Assembly (NCBI GenBank): GCA_965261315.1
Contig: CBDHDM010000136.1
Span: forward strand, 124,001 to 188,000
Reading direction: 5' to 3'
Length of the DNA stretch: 64,000 nucleotides
DNA from: Endozoicomonas sp965261315
GTDB taxonomy: Bacteria > Pseudomonadota > Gammaproteobacteria > Pseudomonadales > Endozoicomonadaceae
The stretch's first letter is position 1. Every line of letters starts with the position of its first letter. Shown one piece after another: positions 1-8,810 of this stretch. The notes beneath the pieces were generated by a model, which was not told the origin of the DNA, ran no database searches, and saw only the letters and a list, made by a program, of their open reading frames with translations. A program made the position numbers and the translations under genes.

Positions 1-2
1 TT

Positions 3-371
3 GCTGCGGGCAATGTTCAACAGGCTATTCGTCATGCAGGATTACTTCACCCCAGGTTTGGCAAAATCGCCTTCAATTTTTTCTCAGGTAAATTTCTTCG
101 CCCTTTCATGCCACTGTTTTTGCTAATGGCACTTTTATCATCGGCTGTACTGGCTCAAAACTCTCTCTTTTTTCAGATCATTCTTTCGAGTCAATTGGCC
201 GCTTATGGACTTACCTCACTTTATATAGCCCTGAATTCACAGCCGCGTCCCAAAATATTAAGAGTGCTTTTTTACGTGGTATCCGGGCATATGGCCATGG
301 CTATCGGGTTAATTAAATATCTGTCTGGCCAGAGTAAGGGCCAATGGAAACGAGTTAATAACGAAGTATAA
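3..371 (+). CDS. Glycosyltransferase C-terminal membrane segment (5' partial)
   Basis: The reading frame is open from the window edge, so the true start lies upstream. The first internal Met is at 108, but coding continues in frame before it (AAGNVQQAIRHAG...). Two or three hydrophobic stretches follow, around MPLFLLMALLSSAVLA and ILSSQLAAYGLTSLYIAL, with a basic C-terminus. This is the usual tail of a processive family 2 glycosyltransferase, where membrane helices follow the catalytic domain. The gene lies 32 bp upstream of a sugar-phosphate transferase, which fits an exopolysaccharide operon. The catalytic domain is outside the window, so the family call is an inference from context and topology. 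Confidence 0.5.
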   Translation, partial: AAGNVQQAIRHAGLLHPRFGKIAFNFFSGKFLRPFMPLFLLMALLSSAVLAQNSLFFQIILSSQLAAYGLTSLYIALNSQPRPKILRVLFYVVSGHMAMAIGLIKYLSGQSKGQWKRVNNEV

Positions 372-403
372 GGAAATTCACAACGTACTTAAGGAGTGTA
401 CCC

Positions 404-1045
404 ATGAAAGAATCAACCTATGTCCACCCAATCGCATCTATGGGAAAGCGGTTAATGGATATTCTTATAGCACTGGTCGGATTGTTAATAACCCTGCCAC
501 TATTTCCAATTATCGCACTGGCTATTCGGTTTGATAGCCCAGGACCGATTATTTATCAGCAGATGCGTATTGGCTATCAAAAGGAATACTACATCCGTTT
601 ATTCATGATGAAGAAATTCAGAACGATGCGCAACGATGCTGAGGAAGGAACAGGACCAGTATGGGCTCAGAAAAACGACCCAAGAATTACCAGAATTGGT
701 AATTTTCTAAGAAAAACACGTCTTGATGAGTTGCCCCAGCTTTGGAATGTCCTTGCAGGCGATATGTCCATGGTAGGGCCAAGGCCAGAGCGTCCGGGAA
801 TGTATAACAAACTGGAAAGCAATATACCCTTTTATACAGAAAGAACCTTTGATGTTGTTCCCGGGATTACTGGCCTTGCTCAAGTCAACATGGGCTATGA
901 CGAGACGCTTAATGATGTAAGAAATAAAGTCGCTTATGACCATGCCTATGCACTGGCTTTAAGCAGTCCCTGGGAATGGCTGAAAATGGATATTTATGTG
1001 ATGTTCAAGACCATCGTAGTCATGATTACAGGTCGTGGACAATAA
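404..1045 (+). CDS. Undecaprenyl-phosphate sugar-1-phosphate transferase (bacterial sugar transferase family)
   Basis: This enzyme likely primes exopolysaccharide synthesis by moving a sugar-1-phosphate from a nucleotide sugar onto undecaprenyl phosphate at the inner membrane. At 213 aa it matches the short, monotopic form, with one hydrophobic segment near residues 17-42 and no WcaJ-type N-terminal helices. Family hallmarks are visible: an N-terminal KRLMDI, SPGPIIYQQ, KKFRTM, RKTRLDELPQ and the catalytic-region signature MVGPRPERP. A GGAG ribosome site precedes the ATG. It follows the partial glycosyltransferase and probably closes that operon. The sugar specificity cannot be read from the sequence. 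Confidence 0.9.
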   Translation: MKESTYVHPIASMGKRLMDILIALVGLLITLPLFPIIALAIRFDSPGPIIYQQMRIGYQKEYYIRLFMMKKFRTMRNDAEEGTGPVWAQKNDPRITRIGNFLRKTRLDELPQLWNVLAGDMSMVGPRPERPGMYNKLESNIPFYTERTFDVVPGITGLAQVNMGYDETLNDVRNKVAYDHAYALALSSPWEWLKMDIYVMFKTIVVMITGRGQ

Positions 1046-1068
1046 GCTTCTTTCATAAAAGCACTACA

Positions 1069-1974
1069 TTAAAACAGGGCTGAGGCAAGCTGAACAAGGC
1101 TTTGTCTTAATGCTTCCCGACTGTGAACACCCGGCTGGAAACTGTCAGCCAGAGGCTGAACATGAGTGTCACACTGCAGACGTTCTGGTTGCCCATTTTC
1201 TTCAGGCCACAACAGTACATCGGGATAGACCCCGGTCATTTCATTCATCCATGACAATTTTTCACTGATGGGCATTTTGCCTACGGCCGATAATTCCTGA
1301 TTAATATTACCGATAAATACTTTCAAGGCTTTACTGGAACGAATGCTCTCTGCAATTTCCGGAATCAACAGTGCAGGCAAAATACTGGTCATAAAACTAC
1401 CAGGTCCCAAGATGATCATTTCGGATTCTTTTATCTTTGCTAACGCTTCATCGGTTGGCCTTATAGTGGGTAAAATCATCAATTTCTCCGGGCGTTTTTC
1501 CAGAGAATCAATTGCAGTTTCACCAATAATTTCCTGCCCATCCACTACTGCGCCCAAACGAGCAGGCTCTTCAGACATGGGAATCAGTTCTGCACTTACC
1601 TGCAACATCTGACGAATCAAATTAATTGCATCCAATGGGCGAACACACATCTGATCCATCGCCAGCAAAATCAGATTCCCAAGATTATGCCCACTGATAT
1701 CACCACTGTTTTTAAAACGATACTCAAACAAGATTCTTGCAAGATTCGGGCTGTCGGAGCAAAGCTGATTCAGACAATTTCTCAGATCTCCCCAGGCAAT
1801 ACATCCGCTGGCTTCTCTAAGCCGCCCAGTTGATCCACCATCATCAGTGGTGGCAACAATACCGGACAGACGCTCTCCCAGAAAGCCCAGGCTTGCCATT
1901 ACCCGGCCAAGGCCATGCCCTCCACCAATAGCCACAATTCGACGACACTGATATAACACTTTAACAGAGTACAT
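1069..1974 (-). CDS. YvcK/CofD-like protein (gluconeogenesis factor family)
   Basis: The N-terminus carries the family's nucleotide-binding loop, IVAIGGGHGLGRVMASL, followed by ATTDDGGSTGRLRE and WGDLRNCL. These are the conserved blocks of the YvcK/CofD fold. In other bacteria YvcK binds UDP-GlcNAc and is needed for growth on gluconeogenic carbon and for normal cell shape. No enzymatic reaction is firmly known. The 301 aa length is normal. It converges on the sugar transferase with only 23 bp between the stops, and lies downstream of glpD on the same strand. Confidence 0.85.
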   Translation of the reverse strand: MYSVKVLYQCRRIVAIGGGHGLGRVMASLGFLGERLSGIVATTDDGGSTGRLREASGCIAWGDLRNCLNQLCSDSPNLARILFEYRFKNSGDISGHNLGNLILLAMDQMCVRPLDAINLIRQMLQVSAELIPMSEEPARLGAVVDGQEIIGETAIDSLEKRPEKLMILPTIRPTDEALAKIKESEMIILGPGSFMTSILPALLIPEIAESIRSSKALKVFIGNINQELSAVGKMPISEKLSWMNEMTGVYPDVLLWPEENGQPERLQCDTHVQPLADSFQPGVHSREALRQSLVQLASALF

Positions 1975-2030
1975 GGCGCATTATCTTTTATGAAATTGTT
2001 GAAAATAAATGCATAGGCTTTCTTATTCTG

Positions 2031-3560
2031 CTAACCAATACGATTTAGAGTACCTTGCGCCAAAACCCTCTGGACACTACTCTCAATGTAATCGGCCAAT
2101 ACACAGGATTCTTCGGTACTTAGAGATAAACCCAGCTTGCTCCTCCGCCACAGCAAATCATCAACTTTCAGAACCCATTCATTATGGATAAGGTAATCAA
2201 CTTCACGTTGATATAACCCTGAACCAAAATCCATTCCCAAGTCACTTATACTGCATACTCCATCAAGGAACTGATACGCAAGAGAGCCATAACTTCGAGC
2301 ATAGCGAATGGCCATAGATTCAGGTAACCATGAATAACGCTGACCTAATTCCTGAAGGCACTCATCAATAGCCTGAGCTCCTGGCAATAAGCAGCTTTTA
2401 GTCCAGGCCCCTGTGGCCATTGGAAAATAGCCAGCCAGACTATCCATGGCAAGCTCGCCAAGCTTTCTATATGTCGTCAGCTTTCCCCCAAAAATTGAAA
2501 GTAAAGGCGCTTTTCCATTTTCATCCTCTAGCTCAAAAGCATAATCCCGAGTAACAGTACGTGCATTACTGGACTTATCCTCACACAGTGGCCGAACACC
2601 TGAGTAATCCCAAAGAATGTTATCTATAGAAATCGAGCTCTTGAAATAATCATTTACCACCCGGCATAGGTACTCACGCTCCTGAGCTGAGCAATGAGCG
2701 GCCTTAGGGTCGCCCTCATACTCAACTTCCGTTGTACCGATCAGAGAGTAATCCCCAAGAAATGGAGTGACAAAAACCACTCTTTTATCGTAATTCTGAA
2801 GAATGTATGCCTGATCTCCCTGGTAAACTTTAGGAACGACAATATGGCTTCCTTTTACCAGACGGACTGTCTTACCTGCCGTTTTAGATAACCCGTCAAG
2901 AACATCAGTAACCCAGGGGCCGGCTGCATTGACCAAAGCCCTGGATGTTACTTCCTCTGTTCTCCCGGTTAGCCGGTCTTCAAGGCCGATATGCCAATGA
3001 TCATTTCTACGAAAACCTGATACGACTTTTGTTCTGGTAAAAACTGTCCCACCATGCTCACGCAAACCCAGGGCATTCAGCAACACCAGGCGAGCATCAT
3101 CGACCCAGGCATCAGAGTATTCAAACACGGTTTTGAAGGGACTTTTTAAAGGGCTGTTACCATCAAGCTTTAAACAACGACTATCCGCCAACGTATTGCG
3201 ATTGCTTAGATGATCATAAAGAAACAAGCCTAGTCGAACCATCCAGGCTGGCCTTAATCCGGGTTGGTGCGGAAGGTAAAAGCGTAATGGCCATGAAATA
3301 TGTGGCGCTATTTTCAGAAGGACTTCACGTTCAGCTAACGCTTCTCTGACCAGGCGAAATTCATATTGTTCAAGATAACGAAGTCCGCCGTGGATCAGTT
3401 TACTGCTGGAAGAGGACGTTGCTCCTGCCAGGTCCCCCATCTCACACAGACAAACCCTCAGACCACGCCCCGCAGCATCGTGAGCAACACCAACACCGTT
3501 AATACCACCACCAATAACCAGAAGATCATAGTCTGTTGCCTGCTCAGCCAATTGGAACAT
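2031..3560 (-). CDS. glpD: Aerobic glycerol-3-phosphate dehydrogenase
   Basis: This FAD-dependent inner-membrane-associated enzyme oxidises sn-glycerol 3-phosphate to dihydroxyacetone phosphate and passes electrons to quinone. The N-terminal FAD motif DLLVIGGGINGVGVAHDAAGRG is clear, and is followed by SSSSKLIHGGLRYLEQYEF, a GlpD hallmark. PWVTDV, YSLIGTTEVEYEGDP and SIFGGKLTTYRKL are further family blocks. The length of 509 aa is typical. It starts 18 bp after the stop of the T3SS secretin gene on the same strand, an odd neighbour for glycerol metabolism, and may receive readthrough from it. No glpK, glpF or glpR is seen nearby. Confidence 0.95.
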   Translation of the reverse strand: MFQLAEQATDYDLLVIGGGINGVGVAHDAAGRGLRVCLCEMGDLAGATSSSSSKLIHGGLRYLEQYEFRLVREALAEREVLLKIAPHISWPLRFYLPHQPGLRPAWMVRLGLFLYDHLSNRNTLADSRCLKLDGNSPLKSPFKTVFEYSDAWVDDARLVLLNALGLREHGGTVFTRTKVVSGFRRNDHWHIGLEDRLTGRTEEVTSRALVNAAGPWVTDVLDGLSKTAGKTVRLVKGSHIVVPKVYQGDQAYILQNYDKRVVFVTPFLGDYSLIGTTEVEYEGDPKAAHCSAQEREYLCRVVNDYFKSSISIDNILWDYSGVRPLCEDKSSNARTVTRDYAFELEDENGKAPLLSIFGGKLTTYRKLGELAMDSLAGYFPMATGAWTKSCLLPGAQAIDECLQELGQRYSWLPESMAIRYARSYGSLAYQFLDGVCSISDLGMDFGSGLYQREVDYLIHNEWVLKVDDLLWRRSKLGLSLSTEESCVLADYIESSVQRVLAQGTLNRIG

Positions 3561-3578
3561 GATCTCCCTTACACGACA

Positions 3579-5723
3579 TCAGGTTTGTTTTGTACCAATG
3601 ATTCGTGGTGTTATCAGGAATAAACGTACCTGCTTGATCTTTGAAGTTGACTCTGCCCGAAACAAATGACCAAGAACCGGGATATCTCCAAGGAGAGGTA
3701 CTTTTGAGAGCTTTTCTTCATTCTGCTCTTTGTAAAAGCCTCCAATTAACAGGCTCTCCTGTTCACTGATAATCGCCTGGGTGTTGATCGAGCTATTGGT
3801 AATTTCAGGCAGTTTCTGGCCTATTTCTTCAGTTCCCTGACTACCAGTACCATCCTGAATATTGACACTCATATGAATGCTTCTGCCATGATCTTCACGA
3901 ACAATTCTTGGTGTAACTTGAACAACTGTTCCTGATGTGACAGGGAATAATTCCGAGTCTTCATTACTCGCCACAGACACATAAAACGTACTGCTGTTGT
4001 CGAGAATAGCTTCAATATTATCAAGCGTCAGGATTGATGGCCTTGAAACAATCTTAGCCCTCCCCTCATCTGCAAGAAATTGCAGTCTTGCATTAAACGA
4101 ACCGAGGGCACTGGATACAATGGTTGTATAGTCCGCAGTTGTGTTGGGGGTAAAAGAAAACTGAGTGTCACTTGAGCTGCCAGAATTATTCCAGTCGACT
4201 CCCAAAGCCTGCAGATCCTGAGTATTGATATCAATAATTGAAACACTGATCTCTATTTGAGAGGTGGGCTTATCCAGTGAAGCAATGAGCTCTTCATACA
4301 TTGGCATCTTGGATTCAAGATCATGCACAATGATCGCATTCAACCGTGGATCAGCATTAATATAAATTTCATCAGCTACGGCTCCGGCATTCAACTGTTC
4401 CATAGCGGCAGACTCTGAGCCATCCATAGGTTTGGACTCCCCTGATGTGCTGACACTCTCTGCCGGAGTAACTGATGGATTAGGCAGACCCTGTTTGGTT
4501 ACCTGAGCAACACCACCACCTTTAATAATCCTTGTCAGAATGGTGGCAATACCTGGAACCGTCAGTTGCTGTCCCCGGAAAGTAAACGACTTATCGGTTG
4601 CCCAGGCATATTTAAGCGGGAAAGTCCGAACCGTTAGTTTGCTCTTCTGACGATCCCCTTCTTTAGCATCCAGCAACATGGCTGTCCGGGAAACCAGCTC
4701 AATATAGCGGGGAGGACCAGAGATAAATACCAGCCCTTCCTTAGGTTGCTCTTTCCAGAAAAATCGACCATCCCAGATGCCAATCTTCTTCAGTGTTTTC
4801 TTTAGCTGGTTAATAGGCAAATAACTCAGGCTGATAATCTGCTGACTAGAAGAGCTACCATCATAAACAAACAGTGTATGCCCATCAAAATACCAGATGA
4901 AACCATAGATATTTGCCAAATGATCCAGGAAGTCTACTGGGGTCATAGGGCCAATCTTGCCATTGACCTGCCCTTCAACCGTATCCGCAATAATAGCGGG
5001 CATGTAATAGCTGGCAGCAAAATTTTGCAAGACTTCCTTCAAGCTGTCCCCATTCCCAAAATAAGCATAAGGACGAACGCCAAAAGCGGCCAGAGCAGGC
5101 GACTCATCATCACCTATAGTGTCCTCAAAGTCGTCTATTGCATCCCTGATAGCATCCTCTGCAGAAATAACCATCCTATTGTCGGATGGTGTCTGCGACT
5201 GCATCATGTAGAGGTTTGAGGAACGACGGGCGTCTGGTGCTATATTTTGATTAGCATTTTTCTGAGCAAAGTTATAGTCAAAGTCAGAAGACGAAGCATA
5301 ATGAACCTGGCTACCATATCTGGAGAGATCTGACTCTTTCCCTGACAGCTGCTCCCCATTCAAAAGCGGCATTAATCGTGCGCTCTCTGCCTCAACAGTT
5401 GCGCCAACTGAATTGGGAAAAATTCTGGCATCCAGCGGTCTTCCCTGATCAACTGAAGGAAGTTCGGGCTGCTCCTGTGCAATATTGGATGGGAAGTAGA
5501 TAACCTGTCCTACCCGCAACTCCTGAGTAGTATCAAGTTTGTTATAGCGGGCCAATTCATTCACCTCAAACCCGTAACTTCCCGCAATAACTTCCAGAGT
5601 CTCCTTAGGGCGCACCACATGTTTTCGGGTTTGCGGTTCCTCGGATGACCAGTTCGCCAGCGCCTGAAAGGTAATCGCCAACAACAGGGACAGGATTATC
5701 AGGGTATTTCTTATAAAGCCCAT
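3579..5723 (-). CDS. sctC: Type III secretion outer-membrane secretin with N-terminal LysM domain
   Basis: This is the likely outer-membrane ring of the injectisome. Residues 1-24 form a Sec signal peptide (hydrophobic ILSLLLAITFQALA). Residues about 35-78 (HVVRPKETLEVIAGSYGF... to VGQVIYFPS) read as a LysM peptidoglycan-binding domain. I do not know this from Ysc, Inv or Esc secretins. An N0-type domain follows at about 212-300, with further ring-building domains. The secretin core is at about 540-700, including IVSRPSILTLDN, VTPRIV, LLIGGFY and KVPLLGDIPVLG. At 714 aa it is longer than YscC-type proteins (about 600). It is divergent from sctXYV, with 241 bp between the starts. Confidence 0.9.
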   Translation of the reverse strand: MGFIRNTLIILSLLLAITFQALANWSSEEPQTRKHVVRPKETLEVIAGSYGFEVNELARYNKLDTTQELRVGQVIYFPSNIAQEQPELPSVDQGRPLDARIFPNSVGATVEAESARLMPLLNGEQLSGKESDLSRYGSQVHYASSSDFDYNFAQKNANQNIAPDARRSSNLYMMQSQTPSDNRMVISAEDAIRDAIDDFEDTIGDDESPALAAFGVRPYAYFGNGDSLKEVLQNFAASYYMPAIIADTVEGQVNGKIGPMTPVDFLDHLANIYGFIWYFDGHTLFVYDGSSSSQQIISLSYLPINQLKKTLKKIGIWDGRFFWKEQPKEGLVFISGPPRYIELVSRTAMLLDAKEGDRQKSKLTVRTFPLKYAWATDKSFTFRGQQLTVPGIATILTRIIKGGGVAQVTKQGLPNPSVTPAESVSTSGESKPMDGSESAAMEQLNAGAVADEIYINADPRLNAIIVHDLESKMPMYEELIASLDKPTSQIEISVSIIDINTQDLQALGVDWNNSGSSSDTQFSFTPNTTADYTTIVSSALGSFNARLQFLADEGRAKIVSRPSILTLDNIEAILDNSSTFYVSVASNEDSELFPVTSGTVVQVTPRIVREDHGRSIHMSVNIQDGTGSQGTEEIGQKLPEITNSSINTQAIISEQESLLIGGFYKEQNEEKLSKVPLLGDIPVLGHLFRAESTSKIKQVRLFLITPRIIGTKQT

Positions 5724-5964
5724 CAGACGCGTGCCTCCATGCTCATGTCTGCTCCAGCTTATCCAACAGCCCTTAATGAATAGATGCCTTGTAATTTCGA
5801 TAGTGTCAGTGTCAATAAAAATTCGTTACATACCAGTTTATCGGAAAACAAACGCAATTCACCAGTATTTCGTCAAAAAAATAATTAACATGAGAAAAGT
5901 TATTTAATCCCTCTACTTTTCCGCCGAAAGCACCAAAGGATTAATTTATCAGGCGGGCTTTATT

Positions 5965-6363
5965 ATGGCAGGATCAGTTTCATTTGGTAGCGGTATCTCG
6001 GGAATGTCAAGAATCGACAGTGCATTGGCTGATTCAGATTTTCCAAAATCAAAATCAAACTTTAGGCCTTCTGGTGAAAAAGTCGTTGACTACACCTGGA
6101 AGGCTTTGGATATGAGCAGAAACTTCCAGAACAGGGAATTAAAGTTTGCTACAAGTATCTCTGGTCAAAACATTTACTCCAACCCTGAAGAGCATTATCG
6201 CCTTACCAGAGAAGCGATTAACTCACTTTCAAAGCACCTTAAGAAACAGAAAAAGAACAGCTACTATACCAAAGCCATGGAAGAGGCAATTGCCGTTATA
6301 GAGAACGCTAAAACAGATAGTGAATATCTAATGATGTGTCGTAATGTATTGATTGCCAGCTAA
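5965..6363 (+). CDS. Probable SctX (YscX-like) early T3SS substrate
   Basis: This is a 132 aa soluble protein with a Ser/Gly-rich N-terminus like a type III secretion signal and a helical C-terminal half. I cannot claim strong sequence identity to YscX. The call rests on size and gene order, because in Yersinia yscX-yscY-yscV are consecutive, and here the next two genes are a TPR-like small protein and sctV. YscX is an early secreted substrate that binds YscY and the export gate YscV. The intergenic gap to the next gene is only 12 bp, with an AAAGGAATATTGG ribosome site. An unrelated T3SS-associated protein remains possible. Confidence 0.55.
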   Translation: MAGSVSFGSGISGMSRIDSALADSDFPKSKSNFRPSGEKVVDYTWKALDMSRNFQNRELKFATSISGQNIYSNPEEHYRLTREAINSLSKHLKKQKKNSYYTKAMEEAIAVIENAKTDSEYLMMCRNVLIAS

Positions 6364-6375
6364 AGGAATATTGGA

Positions 6376-6669
6376 ATGGATAAATCATTAAAAACCTGGC
6401 TACTGTCGCAGGCATCTTATTATCTTGAATATCTTCAGCCCAGGAAATCCATTGCCTTACTGGAAGCCCTGAAGTCTATAGATAAGGAAAACCCCGATGT
6501 CTATCGCATGCTGAGCTATGCCTATCTACAGGCAGAACAGCCTGAAGAATCAATCCATGCAGCCGATAATTTTCTAAAATATGCGAGGCCTGGCAGCGAT
6601 GTACGGGCTATAAAATGGATCAAGGGGCGAGCCCTGCTCAAGAAGAAAAAAGCGGCCGTGAGCCGCTGA
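6376..6669 (+). CDS. Probable SctY (YscY-like) TPR chaperone
   Basis: This 97 aa protein reads as two or three TPR-type helical pairs: SYYLEYLQPRKSIALLEAL, NPDVYRMLSYAYLQAEQPEESI and a third partial repeat. YscY is a small TPR-like chaperone of about 114 aa that binds YscX and docks it to the nonamer of YscV. Position between the candidate sctX and the clear sctV supports this role. It ends in a short basic stretch (KKKKAAVSR). The gene is 42 bp before sctV and probably co-transcribed with it. TPR character is seen directly; the YscY identity is inferred from context. Confidence 0.65.
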   Translation: MDKSLKTWLLSQASYYLEYLQPRKSIALLEALKSIDKENPDVYRMLSYAYLQAEQPEESIHAADNFLKYARPGSDVRAIKWIKGRALLKKKKAAVSR

Positions 6670-6711
6670 TCTTCAAGACAAAGCCAGCCCCATAGCAGCG
6701 GCGCACCTCTC

Positions 6712-8793
6712 ATGGCACAACTGTTACCCGGGCTGAACTTCGGGGGTAGGAATGATCTGGTACTGGCAGGCCTGCTGGTATCCATCATCGGGCTTATCAT
6801 TCTACCCATGCCCACCCCCCTGGTGGATTTCCTCATTGCTTTGAATATGGGGATATCCACCATTCTTCTGATGACATCCATTTATCTGAAGTCGCCTCTG
6901 GAGTTTTCCTCCTTCCCGGGGGTTCTACTGATCACCACTCTTTTCCGGCTCGCACTGTCTATTACCACTACCCGACTGATTCTCCTTCAGGCCGATGCGG
7001 GTGAAATCGTCTACACCTTTGGTAATTTTGTGGTCGGCGGAAGTCTTGGGGTTGGTGTGGTTATCTTCCTGATCATAACCATTGTGCAGTTTCTGGTAAT
7101 TACCAAAGGTTCCGAACGGGTAGCAGAGGTTAGTGCCCGCTTCTCTCTGGATGGTATGCCCGGAAAGCAAATGAGTATCGATGCAGACCTTCGTGCCGGG
7201 GCCATCGAGATGGAAGAAGCCCAGCGCCGAAGAGAGTTGGTCACCAAAGAAAGTCAGCTGTTCGGCTCGATGGATGGTGCCATGAAGTTTGTTAAGGGTG
7301 ATGCCATCGCTGGCTTAATCATCATCTTTGTTAACATCACCGCCGGGGTTGCTATTGGTACCAGCGAGGGAATGTCGGGTGGCGATGCTCTACAACTCTA
7401 CGCTATTTTGACCATTGGTGACGGGCTTATCTCTCAGATACCAGCCCTGCTAATCTCTATCACCGCAGGTATTATCGTTACCCGGGTATCCAATGAGGAC
7501 GCCAAAGACCTGGGTAATGAAATAGGTGATCAACTCACCGATAAGCCGAAGGCACTGATGGTCGGTGGTGCACTATTGCTTGGTTTTGCCCTGATCCCAG
7601 GCTTCCCAACGCTAACCTTTCTGAGTCTCGCTGCAGCCATTGGTGGTGGTGGCTATTTTCTGATGAAGAAAACAGAGAAAGCCCGTACAGCTGAGGAAGA
7701 CGGTGGTATTCCAGCTATGGCCGCTGCAACAGAAACGCCAGGTGAAGCAAAAACCAGGCTGGATCAGCAAGAAGAGTTTACCCAGACCCTGCCCTTGATT
7801 ATTGATGTCCCTACCTCTGTACAAAAGAGCCTGAATACATCCTCCCTGAATGAGGAGTTACTCAAAGTTCGTAAGTCACTGTATATGGATCTTGGTGTTC
7901 CTTTTCCAGGTATTCATCTGCGATTTAATGATTCCATGGATGAGAATACCTATAGCATACTGCTTCAAGAGGTTCCCGTGGCCTCAGGCTACTTCAAGCC
8001 TGGTTCTCTATTTGTCAGGGAGAGTAATGAGCACCTGGACATGCTGAAGATCCCCTATGAAGTGGGTGATCCCTTTCTGCCAAGCCTTGACTCTCTCTGG
8101 GTCAATGAGAGCCAGAAGGACAAACTTGAGCGTAATAATGTTAACTTTATGGACTCACCCAAAATCATGACCTATCACCTGGCTCATGTTTTGAAAAAGT
8201 ATGCAGAAGATTTCATTGGCATTCAGGAAACCCGCTACCTTCTGGAAAAAATGGAAAGCAGTTTTGGCGAGCTGATTAAAGAGGTACAGCGACTTTTACC
8301 CGTCAATAAGATTACGGAAATATTCCAGCGCCTGGTATCTGAAGATATTTCCATCCGAAACCTTCGATCCATTCTACAGTCTCTGGTGGTCTGGGGGCAT
8401 AAGGAGAAAGAGGTTGTTCAGTTAACTGAGTATGTACGCTCATCATTGAAGCGTTACATCAGCTATAAATACTCCAATGGCAAAAATATGCTGCCAGTTT
8501 ACCTGCTTGATCAGGATGTCGAAGACACGATCCGTTCAGGAATTCGACAGACTTCAGCAGGTAGTTACTTAGCACTTGATCCGTCTACTTCTGCACAGTT
8601 TGTAGAAAACGTTAAACACTCAGTCGGTAAAATAGGTCACCTTGAGCATAAGCCTGTACTGATCACCTCCATGGATATACGCCGCTATGTCCGCAAACTA
8701 CTCGAGCTGGAAGTCTATGATCTGGCAGTGCTTTCACACCAGGAGTTAACTGAAGAGATCACAGTTCAACCCCTGGGCCGTATCTCGCTGTAA
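6712..8793 (+). CDS. sctV: Type III secretion export gate protein SctV (LcrD/FlhA family)
   Basis: SctV forms the nonameric export gate in the inner membrane and receives chaperone-substrate complexes on its cytoplasmic ring. The N-terminal half has about seven or eight membrane helices, beginning VLAGLLVSIIGLIILPMP. The FHIPEP-family block FPGVLLITTLFRLALSITTTRLIL is present, as is GDAIAGLIIIFVNITAG. The cytoplasmic domain starts near residue 350 and runs to the end. Its 693 aa length matches LcrD/InvA. Family and injectisome role (not flagellar) are supported by the neighbouring secretin. Other core export genes (sctRSTU) are not in this window. Confidence 0.95.
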   Translation: MAQLLPGLNFGGRNDLVLAGLLVSIIGLIILPMPTPLVDFLIALNMGISTILLMTSIYLKSPLEFSSFPGVLLITTLFRLALSITTTRLILLQADAGEIVYTFGNFVVGGSLGVGVVIFLIITIVQFLVITKGSERVAEVSARFSLDGMPGKQMSIDADLRAGAIEMEEAQRRRELVTKESQLFGSMDGAMKFVKGDAIAGLIIIFVNITAGVAIGTSEGMSGGDALQLYAILTIGDGLISQIPALLISITAGIIVTRVSNEDAKDLGNEIGDQLTDKPKALMVGGALLLGFALIPGFPTLTFLSLAAAIGGGGYFLMKKTEKARTAEEDGGIPAMAAATETPGEAKTRLDQQEEFTQTLPLIIDVPTSVQKSLNTSSLNEELLKVRKSLYMDLGVPFPGIHLRFNDSMDENTYSILLQEVPVASGYFKPGSLFVRESNEHLDMLKIPYEVGDPFLPSLDSLWVNESQKDKLERNNVNFMDSPKIMTYHLAHVLKKYAEDFIGIQETRYLLEKMESSFGELIKEVQRLLPVNKITEIFQRLVSEDISIRNLRSILQSLVVWGHKEKEVVQLTEYVRSSLKRYISYKYSNGKNMLPVYLLDQDVEDTIRSGIRQTSAGSYLALDPSTSAQFVENVKHSVGKIGHLEHKPVLITSMDIRRYVRKLLELEVYDLAVLSHQELTEEITVQPLGRISL

Positions 8794-8810
8794 ACAGAGG
8801 TTATATGTCC

